This document shows positions 1-7,685 of a stretch of DNA of 57,028 nucleotides, piece by piece. Made by a program: the position numbers and the translations under genes. Within the stretch, counting starts at the first letter, position 1, and every line of letters begins with the position of its first letter. Where the stretch lies: positions 1 through 57,028 of the forward strand of contig CAZUTK010000010.1 of the NCBI GenBank assembly GCA_964623265.1, written 5' to 3'. A model generated the notes under the pieces. The model was not told the DNA's origin. It did not search any database and saw only the letters and a list, made by a program, of their open reading frames with translations. Source of the DNA: CAZUTK01 sp964623265. GTDB taxonomy: Bacteria > Electryoneota > B3-LCP.

Positions 1-630
1 TTGGTAGTGGTGGGAATGGTGGCGGTTGCCGCCTATGCCATTGACCCCCCACCGGTAGGTGGATGGAATGGACTATGGGGTCAAGACTGCACAGACTGGG
101 TTTGGTTTGATCCACAATCAGGTTGGGGCCCCTATGAGGCAGTATATGATCCAGTTGCAAATGTTTTCAAAGTTTGCGGATCCACCACGTTGGAATGGCC
201 TACTCTGACGGTAGATATGTACATCGAGTGGGAAATCCTGGTGTACTTCCAGTATACTCATGTTCAGGTGCACCTGGCTTCTTTCTATGACCCGGTCACG
301 GTAGAAATGACCGGCAACTACATCAAATCCAATGGACCCAGCCGTTTCCAGATCATTGCGCAACCAGGCTACACCACAAACTATCTGAAATGGTTGACTC
401 CTGTAGTTCCAGGATATTCAGGAACGAACTGCCCGATTACAGCATGGGAAATCAGCATAAATGGAGGTCCTTGGGTATCAATGAACGGCCTTCCTGGTGA
501 GACCCGCTGGTGGGATTTCTCATCCTGCGATCAATATTTTGCCTATCGCTTTGTGATCGATCCTGAGTATCACCAGGCAGCAGGGCACTATGATTTACAA
601 GTGATTCTTTGCCCGATTCCGCCGGCGTAA
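1..630 (+). CDS. Secreted subunit-like protein, 5' end cut off by the window edge
   Basis: I do not recognise a named family. The frame is open from base 1 and begins inside a hydrophobic stretch ending in A-Y-A-I-D-P-P, which looks like the end of a signal peptide, so the true start is probably outside the window. The mature part is about 195 residues and predicted all-beta, with five cysteines. It shares with the next gene the pattern WG-x-D-x-T-[DE]-W-[VI]-W, then [VL]CG, then WP-x-L-x-V, and with the gene at 3083 the pattern WEIS-x-[ND]-G-P and a C-terminal A-G-[HG]-Y-[DH]-LQ strand. That last strand resembles the final strand of fimbrial or spore-coat-U-like subunits; the resemblance is an inference. 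Confidence 0.6.
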   Translation: MVVVGMVAVAAYAIDPPPVGGWNGLWGQDCTDWVWFDPQSGWGPYEAVYDPVANVFKVCGSTTLEWPTLTVDMYIEWEILVYFQYTHVQVHLASFYDPVTVEMTGNYIKSNGPSRFQIIAQPGYTTNYLKWLTPVVPGYSGTNCPITAWEISINGGPWVSMNGLPGETRWWDFSSCDQYFAYRFVIDPEYHQAAGHYDLQVILCPIPPA

Positions 631-638
631 TGTCCTTC

Positions 639-679
639 GACAGGCTTCCGGATATTGCCCGGGTATTTGGAAGCCTGTC
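639..679 (+). other. Perfect 11-bp-stem hairpin between the first two genes
   Basis: The arms GACAGGCTTCC (639-649) and GGAAGCCTGTC (669-679) are exact reverse complements around a 19-nt loop. The bases after it are A-rich rather than a T-run, so it is not a standard intrinsic terminator. It may stabilise the upstream mRNA 3' end or partly attenuate read-through to the gene at 734. Confidence 0.5.
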
Positions 680-733
680 ACTATAAAATAAAAATGACAA
701 ACTGCTGAAAACATCCTACATAAGGAGGATCAG

Positions 734-1372
734 ATGTCGCGAAGGCTTTTATTCATTTTCATTTTGACCTGTGCTTTCGCCTCAATTACGCATTCATTCG
801 ATCCGCCCTGGCAAAGGCCACCCTATCCCTGGGGCAGAGACACGACGGAATGGATTTGGAAAAAGATATCCAGCGGACCGACGCAGGCTTATTATAATCC
901 AGAAGAGGAGATGTTCTATCTTTGCGGGGGCGATCCTGTGCAGTGGCCGATGCTTTACGTTGAACTTTTCATCGAAATGGAGATGGAAATTGACGTCGGT
1001 AATATCTATTCTCAAAGCACTGACGAACACCAGGATTTCGCAGATCAATGGTATGTACATGGGACGGCGCAATCCGATGTACCTGCATTATTTCGAATTC
1101 TAACAGAAAATGAAGATGAAATCAACTCTTACGCCCCCATCACCGGCGATCCTATCGCCAACAACGACCGACCATCCCACATAGAATGGGAGATCTCCAC
1201 GGATGGGGGATATTCCTATAAAGAGCTGAGAGGAGACCGCAAAATCAAGTATTATCAATTCGACTCCTGGTTTAATTCGTTCATAGTGAAAATAACCATA
1301 CCACCGGAAAAAAACGGACAGAATAGAATGAACCGCGTCGCAGCTTCCATCTATCCGCTACCCCGAAACTGA
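734..1372 (+). CDS. Secreted protein, paralogue of the first gene
   Basis: This 212-aa protein has a clear signal peptide: basic MSRR, a hydrophobic core to about residue 20, then S-F-D-P-P, matching I-D-P-P in the gene before it. An AAGGAGG ribosome-binding site lies just upstream of the ATG. Residues 30-75 repeat the W-G-R-D-T-T-E-W-I-W, L-C-G-G, W-P-M-L-Y-V-E pattern of the first gene, and residues 150-160 repeat W-E-I-S-x-D-G-G. It lacks most of that gene's cysteines. The end, [VI]KITIPP followed by a beta strand, again looks like a terminal strand of an Ig-like subunit. Function unknown. It lies 36 bp upstream of the large Ig-fold protein, probably in the same transcript. Confidence 0.65.
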   Translation: MSRRLLFIFILTCAFASITHSFDPPWQRPPYPWGRDTTEWIWKKISSGPTQAYYNPEEEMFYLCGGDPVQWPMLYVELFIEMEMEIDVGNIYSQSTDEHQDFADQWYVHGTAQSDVPALFRILTENEDEINSYAPITGDPIANNDRPSHIEWEISTDGGYSYKELRGDRKIKYYQFDSWFNSFIVKITIPPEKNGQNRMNRVAASIYPLPRN

Positions 1373-1408
1373 CTTTCAGAAACACAATAAAACACTAAAG
1401 GAAGTCCA

Positions 1409-3067
1409 ATGAACGCTTACCCAAACAGGAAATTCCATCTCATCTCCTTCATCCTGTTCATTATTTTGCTGCAAGGCGCCCTTTCAACCGCTCATAGTAC
1501 TCTTGGTATGAAGCCACAAATCAAGGAGTTGAATATCAGCCGCGGCGGTTCGAACGAATTCAATTTCACGATCACGAATCACGGGAACGAACCTTACCTA
1601 TTATTAATGCTCGTTGAAAATATGGATATGGATGCGGACGGGCAGGCTTTTGCAGCGGATCCGGAATATAAACGCGGATGCGCTTCTTGGATAACTTTCA
1701 ATGAAGAATCGTTCTCCTTGGAACCGGGACAATCCAAAGATGTCAAGACGCGAGTCCGAGTTCCCAAGGATGCAGCAGGAAGTTATTTTTCGATCGTCCG
1801 TTGTATGCTTGCGGATGAAAAGACAGTGGAATTAGGAAAAAGCCAAAAATCAATTTCCGCTCTGGGGCTGAGCATCGGCGTCGGTGCATACGTTTTTGTA
1901 ACGATTCCAAGCAGTTCCAACAAAATTTCACTTAAGCCCGATTCAATCAGCATTTACCCGGGAATCAGCAGCGCCAAGGGTCCTTTGGCTAAGAATGCAG
2001 AGAACGCATCACCTTGGAAGATCCAGGTTTCGTTGCGGAATGAGGGGAATGTCTATACTCAAGCATATGGCGAAATTTCGATTTACACAAAGGGGGGGCG
2101 TATCGTTGAAAAGAGCAGCCTAACGGCAGGCAGAGGTTATATCTTCCCAGAACGGACGCGTATTTTCATGGCGACGGGAACTAAATCTTTAGAGGATGGA
2201 GCCTACCTTGCGCGGGTGAATTTCGCCTCAAAAGACGGCAAAACCGGTCGAGGTATTTTTCCGTTTTCGATCGTCAACGGCAAAGAGCATCTCGGCACAG
2301 AATCCGAAGAGATTTTATCCTTGGCAAGGGCTTCGTCACCAGGCTTTTTTTTATCTGAGCGATACATTGATTTGGACGTAATGCCCAATGCTCATCGAAC
2401 GAAGGGCGTTTCCATATTCAATAATAAAAAGGATACACTTGTCGTATATCCAAAGGTAATCGAATGGCTGACGGACAAAAAAGGAGTCATCACTTTTTAC
2501 GACATAGGAGAAGCGGATTGCGAGAGGTCTTGCGCAAAATGGTTGACTCTGACGCCCGATTCTCTCATTATCCCACCGAACACGAAGAAAGATATCAGAA
2601 TAACTTTAAATGCACCACCTCAAATGGACGGCGAATATTACGCAGGGATTCGGTTTGAAACAGCAGATTTGCGAAAGGATTTGCCCGTTGAGTTTTTATT
2701 GCCGAGCACCATGCTGTTGACTTCATCGGATAAAAGAACGAAAAAGGAAATAGGCTCAATCATAGAAATAAACAAGAAAAAACTGGAACGAAGTGGATGT
2801 CTGTTTGAAGTAAAATTTGAGAATAAAGGTAACACTCATTGTTTCGCGGATGGTGAAATAGAAATATATGGACCGAACGATGCAAAGATAGGTGAACCAA
2901 TAAAATTCGGAAGCAGAGATGACTTCATTTTCCCCGGTGTGATCCGCACATACGAAGTAGCACTTCAAGAGACCTTGGAAAAGGGGTTTTATCGGGCGTA
3001 TGTGAAAATATCCTATGCTGAAAAAACAAAGAGTTTAGTTGAGAATTTCAGCTTTCAAATTAACTGA
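1409..3067 (+). CDS. Secreted tandem Ig-fold protein, PapD-chaperone/DUF916-like
   Basis: A 552-aa protein with a signal peptide (residues 1 to about 27). It is an internal duplication: residues about 33-290 and 305-552 each hold two beta-sandwich modules. Aligned landmarks of the repeats are G-C-A-S-W-I-T-F against S-C-A-K-W-L-T-L, L-E-P-G-Q-S-K-D-V against I-P-P-N-T-K-K-D-I, and P-K-D-A-A-G-S-Y-F-S-I against P-Q-M-D-G-E-Y-Y-A-G-I. The logic (a hydrophobic strand, a P-G or P-P turn, then a conserved P-x(3-5)-G-x-Y strand) is typical of PapD-like periplasmic chaperones and of DUF916-type surface Ig domains. It sits between small secreted paralogues, so a chaperone or anchor for them is a reasonable inference. 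No usher is visible in the window. Confidence 0.6.
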   Translation: MNAYPNRKFHLISFILFIILLQGALSTAHSTLGMKPQIKELNISRGGSNEFNFTITNHGNEPYLLLMLVENMDMDADGQAFAADPEYKRGCASWITFNEESFSLEPGQSKDVKTRVRVPKDAAGSYFSIVRCMLADEKTVELGKSQKSISALGLSIGVGAYVFVTIPSSSNKISLKPDSISIYPGISSAKGPLAKNAENASPWKIQVSLRNEGNVYTQAYGEISIYTKGGRIVEKSSLTAGRGYIFPERTRIFMATGTKSLEDGAYLARVNFASKDGKTGRGIFPFSIVNGKEHLGTESEEILSLARASSPGFFLSERYIDLDVMPNAHRTKGVSIFNNKKDTLVVYPKVIEWLTDKKGVITFYDIGEADCERSCAKWLTLTPDSLIIPPNTKKDIRITLNAPPQMDGEYYAGIRFETADLRKDLPVEFLLPSTMLLTSSDKRTKKEIGSIIEINKKKLERSGCLFEVKFENKGNTHCFADGEIEIYGPNDAKIGEPIKFGSRDDFIFPGVIRTYEVALQETLEKGFYRAYVKISYAEKTKSLVENFSFQIN

Positions 3068-3082
3068 CAAGAGAATAAAATC

Positions 3083-3748
3083 GTGTTTAGACAAGAGCGA
3101 ATTATGCAGTTACAGAAATTTCATCACAATTGCTTCTCTGATGAAGCAAGCATTCTCTGCTTTATTACAGCCGTTTGCTTGTCATTTCAATCGGCACTTG
3201 CGGCCGATTACTCGGCTGATACGGGGTTTTCAAAGCAAATCACTCAAGATAACCTATTACGAATGGACGACCAGGGGATCAGCAATGAATTCCTGAATCC
3301 TAATTTGCTGGATATCGGTGCGACACCAGTTTGGCTTGTTTATGGTTTGAATTGGACGCACTGCCAAATTCATTTTTCCGGATATTATGAACCTGTAGAG
3401 ATCCTATTGCCCGGTTTCATCAACTCAAACAAGCCCGAGATCCTTAGGCTGTTTGCCATAGAACCTCAACCGGGCGGTTTGCCGAATCTATATTTTATCA
3501 ACGATATTCTGGGGAATCCGCCGCCGATGGAAATCAGCACGAACGTGGATATTCCATTGGAATGGGAAATTTCTTTGGATAACGGTCCATTTAAACCGTT
3601 AACACTTCTTCCTGATAACTCGTTAACTACGATTTTTCCGCCGGGTCAACATGATTTTCAAATTCGAATAACCTGTTTACTGCAACCGTATCAAGCCGGC
3701 GGCTACTACCATCTGCAGCTCAGTCAGACCCTGGTGCCGCAGCTGTAG
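3083..3748 (+). CDS. Secreted protein, third member of the subunit-like family
   Basis: 221 aa from a GTG at 3083; an ATG at 3104 (residue 8) is an alternative and neither has a strong ribosome-binding site. A signal peptide ends in A-L-A-A-D at about residue 40. The C-terminal half matches the first gene: W-T-H-C-Q-I-H-F-S-G-Y-Y-E-P-V against Y-T-H-V-Q-V-H-L-A-S-F-Y-D-P-V, then G-x-x-x-S-N, W-E-I-S-x-[DN]-x-G-P, and Q-A-G-G-Y-Y-H-L-Q-L against Q-A-A-G-H-Y-D-L-Q-V. It follows the Ig-fold protein by 15 bp and a terminator lies about 95 bp downstream, so it is the last gene of the block. Function unknown. Confidence 0.6.
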   Translation: MFRQERIMQLQKFHHNCFSDEASILCFITAVCLSFQSALAADYSADTGFSKQITQDNLLRMDDQGISNEFLNPNLLDIGATPVWLVYGLNWTHCQIHFSGYYEPVEILLPGFINSNKPEILRLFAIEPQPGGLPNLYFINDILGNPPPMEISTNVDIPLEWEISLDNGPFKPLTLLPDNSLTTIFPPGQHDFQIRITCLLQPYQAGGYYHLQLSQTLVPQL

Positions 3749-3843
3749 CCTGCGTGCGGGTGCATTGACCGATATTTTTTTTCGTCCACTTTTTTCTGCA
3801 TTAAGAGCTGCTCCCGGCTCGCAGGGGAGCGAGCTCGCATCAG

Positions 3844-3887
3844 CCGCCTCGGTGTCTCTATTAAACATTTGCTCCGAGGCGGTTTTT
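3844..3887 (+). terminator. Intrinsic terminator closing the surface-protein block
   Basis: CCGCCTCGG (3844-3852) pairs perfectly with CCGAGGCGG (3874-3882) and is followed directly by TTTTTAT. The loop is long at 21 nt. It separates the A+T-rich block from the secretin gene, so the secretin is probably transcribed on its own. Confidence 0.75.
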
Positions 3888-3909
3888 ATCACGCGGGGTA
3901 GAATGTAAG

Positions 3910-5544
3910 ATGATCTTCTTTGACTCTATGAGGAACAGCACGATCATGGGAAAAACGCCGCTGCGAAAAACAACCGTTCATCTGCTCTTGGCCGCAGCGA
4001 TTCTCTGCGCCGCTGCGCCGTTGCCGATTATTTCGTTTTGCCGCGCCGGAGTCCCGCCTGCTATGCAGACCGACAACATTCTTCAGGTCGCGAGGGAATT
4101 CCTTCGAGAGCACCGCTATCTTGAAGCGGTCAGCCTGCTACGGGAACGGCTGGCGGTGATGCCTGCGGGCGAGCCCCGCCTGCCGCTTTTGCTGCTGCTG
4201 GCGGACGGACTGATGGGCGTGGGGGATTTGGCCGGAGCGGAAGGCGTGCTGATGGAAGCGGAGACGCAAGTCGTCACCACCGGTCAAATGAAGGCGGTCG
4301 AAAGGCGGCGGGAAAAATTGGAGAAACTGCGCCTTAAGCTGCCGCCGCAGGCACCGCCCGCCGAAGCGGAGCAGCCGATTCAAGCGGAGATTCCCTTTCA
4401 ACCCGGCACGACGCCCGTAACCAACTCCTTCTTCGAAACGGACGTCCGCCAGGTCCTGACGGATCTTTCGATGGAAGCCGGCGTCCCCATCCTCTGGGAC
4501 GCCACCGTGCAAGGGTTGGTGACTTATGAAGCTCAGGAAAAACCGCTGGAGGAGGTCTTGAAGGCGATCCTTCTGCCGATGGGTTTCACCTATTCGTTCG
4601 AAGACGACGCGTATTACGTCGGCTCCGCCAAGCCGGAGGATCCTGCTTTCGGGCTGCTCTCCAAGACGGACGTGGTGACTTTAGCCAATGTGGACGCGAC
4701 GGAGGCGATCGGGATGTTGTCGGACTTCTTCAAGAAGTACGTGAAAGCTTCCAAAAACAGCAATATGGTCTGCATCACGGCTCCGCCCAACTGGATCGAG
4801 CGCATCAAGGCGGATTTGATTGCGCTGGATGCACCCCCCGCGCAAATATTAATCGAAGTGATCGTAACCGAAATCTCAAAAGAAGCTCTGCGGGAGATGG
4901 GGCTGGACTGGTCGCTGACCGGATTGAAAGATAATCCCGTCTGGGAGCTGACCACCGATAACACGAAGATTGAGAATCCGCCCATTCTGTGGAATTACAC
5001 GGAATTGGGCGCGGAAATCGGAGATTACACGGTGGATTTGGCGGCGTCGCTGGAGATGCTGATGCAGTCAGGCAAGGCGACGATCCGAGCCAATCCGCGC
5101 ATCACCACGATGAACGGACGAGCGGCGCAGATCAGCATCACGAAGGACCAGTATTTTATCATTCAGACGGGGTCGTCGCAGTATTATCAATACAACACTC
5201 TGCAGGCGGTCAGCACGGGGATCAAGCTGGAGATCACGCCGTACGCGGCGACATCGGGTGAGATCACCGTCTATGTAAAGCCTCAGATCGGGGACGTGGT
5301 GGGCAAAGGCACCAACGATCTGCCGGAGATCAGCACGCGCGCGGCGAACACCTCGGTCAGAGTGAAGAACGGCGAGACTTTTACGATCGGGGGTTTAAGC
5401 CTGCAGCAGGAGAAGAACGTGCAGAAGAAGCTTCCTCTTTTGGGGGACATCCCGATCCTGGGCTACCTCTTCCGCTACGATCGCCTGGATGTGAAGGAGA
5501 CGGAGCTAGTCATCTTCATTACGCCGCACCTGCTGAAGAACTGA
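3910..5544 (+). CDS. Secretin (GspD/PilQ superfamily outer-membrane channel)
   Basis: 544 aa. An N-terminal signal segment (hydrophobic about residues 25-42) is followed by a short TPR-like helical region (about 55-135), a proline-rich linker, an STN/secretin-N-like domain (about 165-235, from T-N-S-F-F-E-T-D-V-R-Q-V-L), an N1-like domain, and the C-terminal secretin gate. The end G-E-T-F-T-I-G-G-L through K-L-P-L-L-G-D-I-P-I-L-G-Y-L-F and I-F-I-T-P-H-L-L is the hallmark secretin signature. In-frame ATGs at 3937 and 3946 are possible starts; 3946 gives a cleaner signal peptide. No other type II secretion or type IV pilus gene is near, so its partners must lie elsewhere. Confidence 0.88.
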   Translation: MIFFDSMRNSTIMGKTPLRKTTVHLLLAAAILCAAAPLPIISFCRAGVPPAMQTDNILQVAREFLREHRYLEAVSLLRERLAVMPAGEPRLPLLLLLADGLMGVGDLAGAEGVLMEAETQVVTTGQMKAVERRREKLEKLRLKLPPQAPPAEAEQPIQAEIPFQPGTTPVTNSFFETDVRQVLTDLSMEAGVPILWDATVQGLVTYEAQEKPLEEVLKAILLPMGFTYSFEDDAYYVGSAKPEDPAFGLLSKTDVVTLANVDATEAIGMLSDFFKKYVKASKNSNMVCITAPPNWIERIKADLIALDAPPAQILIEVIVTEISKEALREMGLDWSLTGLKDNPVWELTTDNTKIENPPILWNYTELGAEIGDYTVDLAASLEMLMQSGKATIRANPRITTMNGRAAQISITKDQYFIIQTGSSQYYQYNTLQAVSTGIKLEITPYAATSGEITVYVKPQIGDVVGKGTNDLPEISTRAANTSVRVKNGETFTIGGLSLQQEKNVQKKLPLLGDIPILGYLFRYDRLDVKETELVIFITPHLLKN

Positions 5545-5557
5545 AGATCGCGCGCAT

Positions 5558-7666
5558 TCAACGCAACAGGACAACTTTCGAAGCGGCGTGGTACTCACCG
5601 GCGGATAGTCGGATGATGTAAATGCCAGAGGAAAAATCTTCAAAATCGAGAACGGCGGTTTGCCTTCCAGCGAACCGCCGCTCCTGCTTTTTCAGGAGCA
5701 ATCTTCCGGCGATGTCAAAGACGGCGATATGGATGAGTTCCGCGCAGGGGAGTTCGAAAACAATCGAAGCGCTGGAGTTAAAGGGATTCGGCGACACGGA
5801 GAGAATTTTGAATTCATCCGCAAACCGTCCGCGGGACTCCATTACACCCAGCGATACGACCGTCACATTCCAAATCAGGCTGTCAGCGAACTCGCCGTCG
5901 CTGACGGTGACCTGCACCGAATGCTCTCCCGCCTCCGCGAACGTCACGCTCACCGCCGTGTCCTGTCCGATCATCAGATCGTCGTAAAGCCAGCGCCAGA
6001 TCAAGGAATCGTTATTCAAGTCCTGCGCCTGCGCCCAGAAATGGACGGTGGAATCGAGAGCGACGGTGTCGAGATCGGCCGGGCTGTACGCCGTGATGAC
6101 CGGCGGCAGAGGATACCAGGGCGCCGGACTGACGGCGCAACGGATCATCGGATCCCCGGCTTCGGAATAGCGGAAGGGGACCCACGCGCCCGTGTACTCC
6201 CAGCTCTGCCTCGATGGGATCTGACCCTCCGAAAGATCCACCCCCAGCGCCGGCGAGAGTGAATCGTTCATCAGCCAGGCGATGTAGAACGAACCATCGT
6301 AAAAGACGATTTCCTCTGGCACCGTGACCACGTTCTGGAACCCTGCGGCGTGAGCGGTCACAAAAATCTGATACAGCACCTCCCCGGGCGCTCCGGCGAC
6401 GCCGTCGTCGTCGAGAATCTCTGCGGTGAACGGTGAGCTCCCCGCCTGAGTGAAGAAGTAGAGCGTATCCAGCCGGACAGGATAGGAAGGCGGGACAAAG
6501 CGCTGAGCGATCCCCCCCACTCCACCCTGCCAGACCCAGTTCATTTCGACGTTGCCGTCGTCATACTGCAGCACACCCGGCAGTTCGACGATCCTGCATT
6601 CGACGGATTTCTCATCATTCGCCGCGTTCATATCGCCGGCAAAAGAAATCGAAAACGTCAGGAAATATTGTCCCTCTTCGGGCGGTGACCAGAGTAGCGG
6701 AAAGGTGACGGTCTGTTCGGCGCCGGCTGGGATCGCACCGCGCGGCAGGAACAGATCGTAGATCACGGCACCGCTCCCTTCCTGCCGAATTCGGAAGCGG
6801 GCGATGTGGCTGTTGACGATCAGATTCCCCAAGTTCTTCACAGTGCCATTCGGATCCAGAGAAGCGCCGGCGAGCAGAAAAAAACCTTCGGAATGGTCGT
6901 TGACCGCCTTCTGCGCGGATAGATCGTAAATCGGGAAGCCGACCGAATCGGGGTAATAGAATTTTACCGCGTAGTTCGGCTGGATGTACTGATCGTGGGA
7001 ATGCTCTAATCCGATGAACCCTGCGGCGCTTTCGATGCCGATCAAGATGTCGTTGTTGGCGATCAGACCCTGCTGAGCGCCGTACTGGAAGGTGATGGAG
7101 CTGTCGGACTGCGTCAGGATGATCTGAAAGGTGTGCGAACCCCCGATGAGAAAGGCGGCGACTTCGATAAAGGAGATCACACAGGAATCCCGATGATTTG
7201 TCCAGAAGTAGACTTCGCCCGCGCCGCCCTGCAGTGGATTCAAGTTCCAATCCGCGGCGTAGGCGGCGACGAAATCATTGGGTAGGGAAGGCAGCGGAAT
7301 CGCGGCGGGAAAAGGCTGAGCGAGGTTGTGCGCTTCCCCGAATTGGATATAGCCGTTGGATCCTATGTAACAGGATTCGACATCGTACCAGTAGAAACGA
7401 AAGGGGAAACCGAAGGAGATCGGACCGACGCAATTGTCATCCTGTAAGCCTTCGACGATGCCGCCGGTCGAGACGATATCGAGCCACTGGAAAACAGGAC
7501 CAGAAGGTTCCTGGGAGTCCTTCCAGGTGTATCCGAAGAGATCCGGTCCGCCGATTGCGTCAGAAGCCGGAGGCAAGCTTTGATTGCAGTGGCGAGGCGA
7601 GTCGGCGAATGCCGAGGAAACAGCGGCGATGAAGACGCCCAGGCGGAAGAGGATGCATTTCAGCAC
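5558..7666 (-). CDS. Large secreted protein with PKD-like domain and T9SS-like sorting domain
   Basis: 702 aa. A signal peptide (about residues 1-21) precedes a beta-rich region of the kind found in FCB cell-surface proteins (G-F-P-F-R-F-Y motif, then S-N-G-Y-I-Q-F-G near residue 110). A CARDB-like region lies in the middle, a PKD-like domain at about 520-605 (S-V-Q-V-T-V-S-D-G), and the last 80 residues form a sorting domain starting at S-V-S-P-N-P-F-N-S-S and ending G-I-Y-I-I-R-L-S-A-G plus a basic tail. Such C-terminal domains direct export by the Por/T9SS machinery and are then removed. Its start is 19 bp from the PBP1A stop, so it is probably co-transcribed. The ligand or substrate cannot be read from the sequence. 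Confidence 0.8.
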   Translation of the reverse strand: MLKCILFRLGVFIAAVSSAFADSPRHCNQSLPPASDAIGGPDLFGYTWKDSQEPSGPVFQWLDIVSTGGIVEGLQDDNCVGPISFGFPFRFYWYDVESCYIGSNGYIQFGEAHNLAQPFPAAIPLPSLPNDFVAAYAADWNLNPLQGGAGEVYFWTNHRDSCVISFIEVAAFLIGGSHTFQIILTQSDSSITFQYGAQQGLIANNDILIGIESAAGFIGLEHSHDQYIQPNYAVKFYYPDSVGFPIYDLSAQKAVNDHSEGFFLLAGASLDPNGTVKNLGNLIVNSHIARFRIRQEGSGAVIYDLFLPRGAIPAGAEQTVTFPLLWSPPEEGQYFLTFSISFAGDMNAANDEKSVECRIVELPGVLQYDDGNVEMNWVWQGGVGGIAQRFVPPSYPVRLDTLYFFTQAGSSPFTAEILDDDGVAGAPGEVLYQIFVTAHAAGFQNVVTVPEEIVFYDGSFYIAWLMNDSLSPALGVDLSEGQIPSRQSWEYTGAWVPFRYSEAGDPMIRCAVSPAPWYPLPPVITAYSPADLDTVALDSTVHFWAQAQDLNNDSLIWRWLYDDLMIGQDTAVSVTFAEAGEHSVQVTVSDGEFADSLIWNVTVVSLGVMESRGRFADEFKILSVSPNPFNSSASIVFELPCAELIHIAVFDIAGRLLLKKQERRFAGRQTAVLDFEDFSSGIYIIRLSAGEYHAASKVVLLR

Positions 7667-7685
7667 AATATCTCCAGACTAAGCG

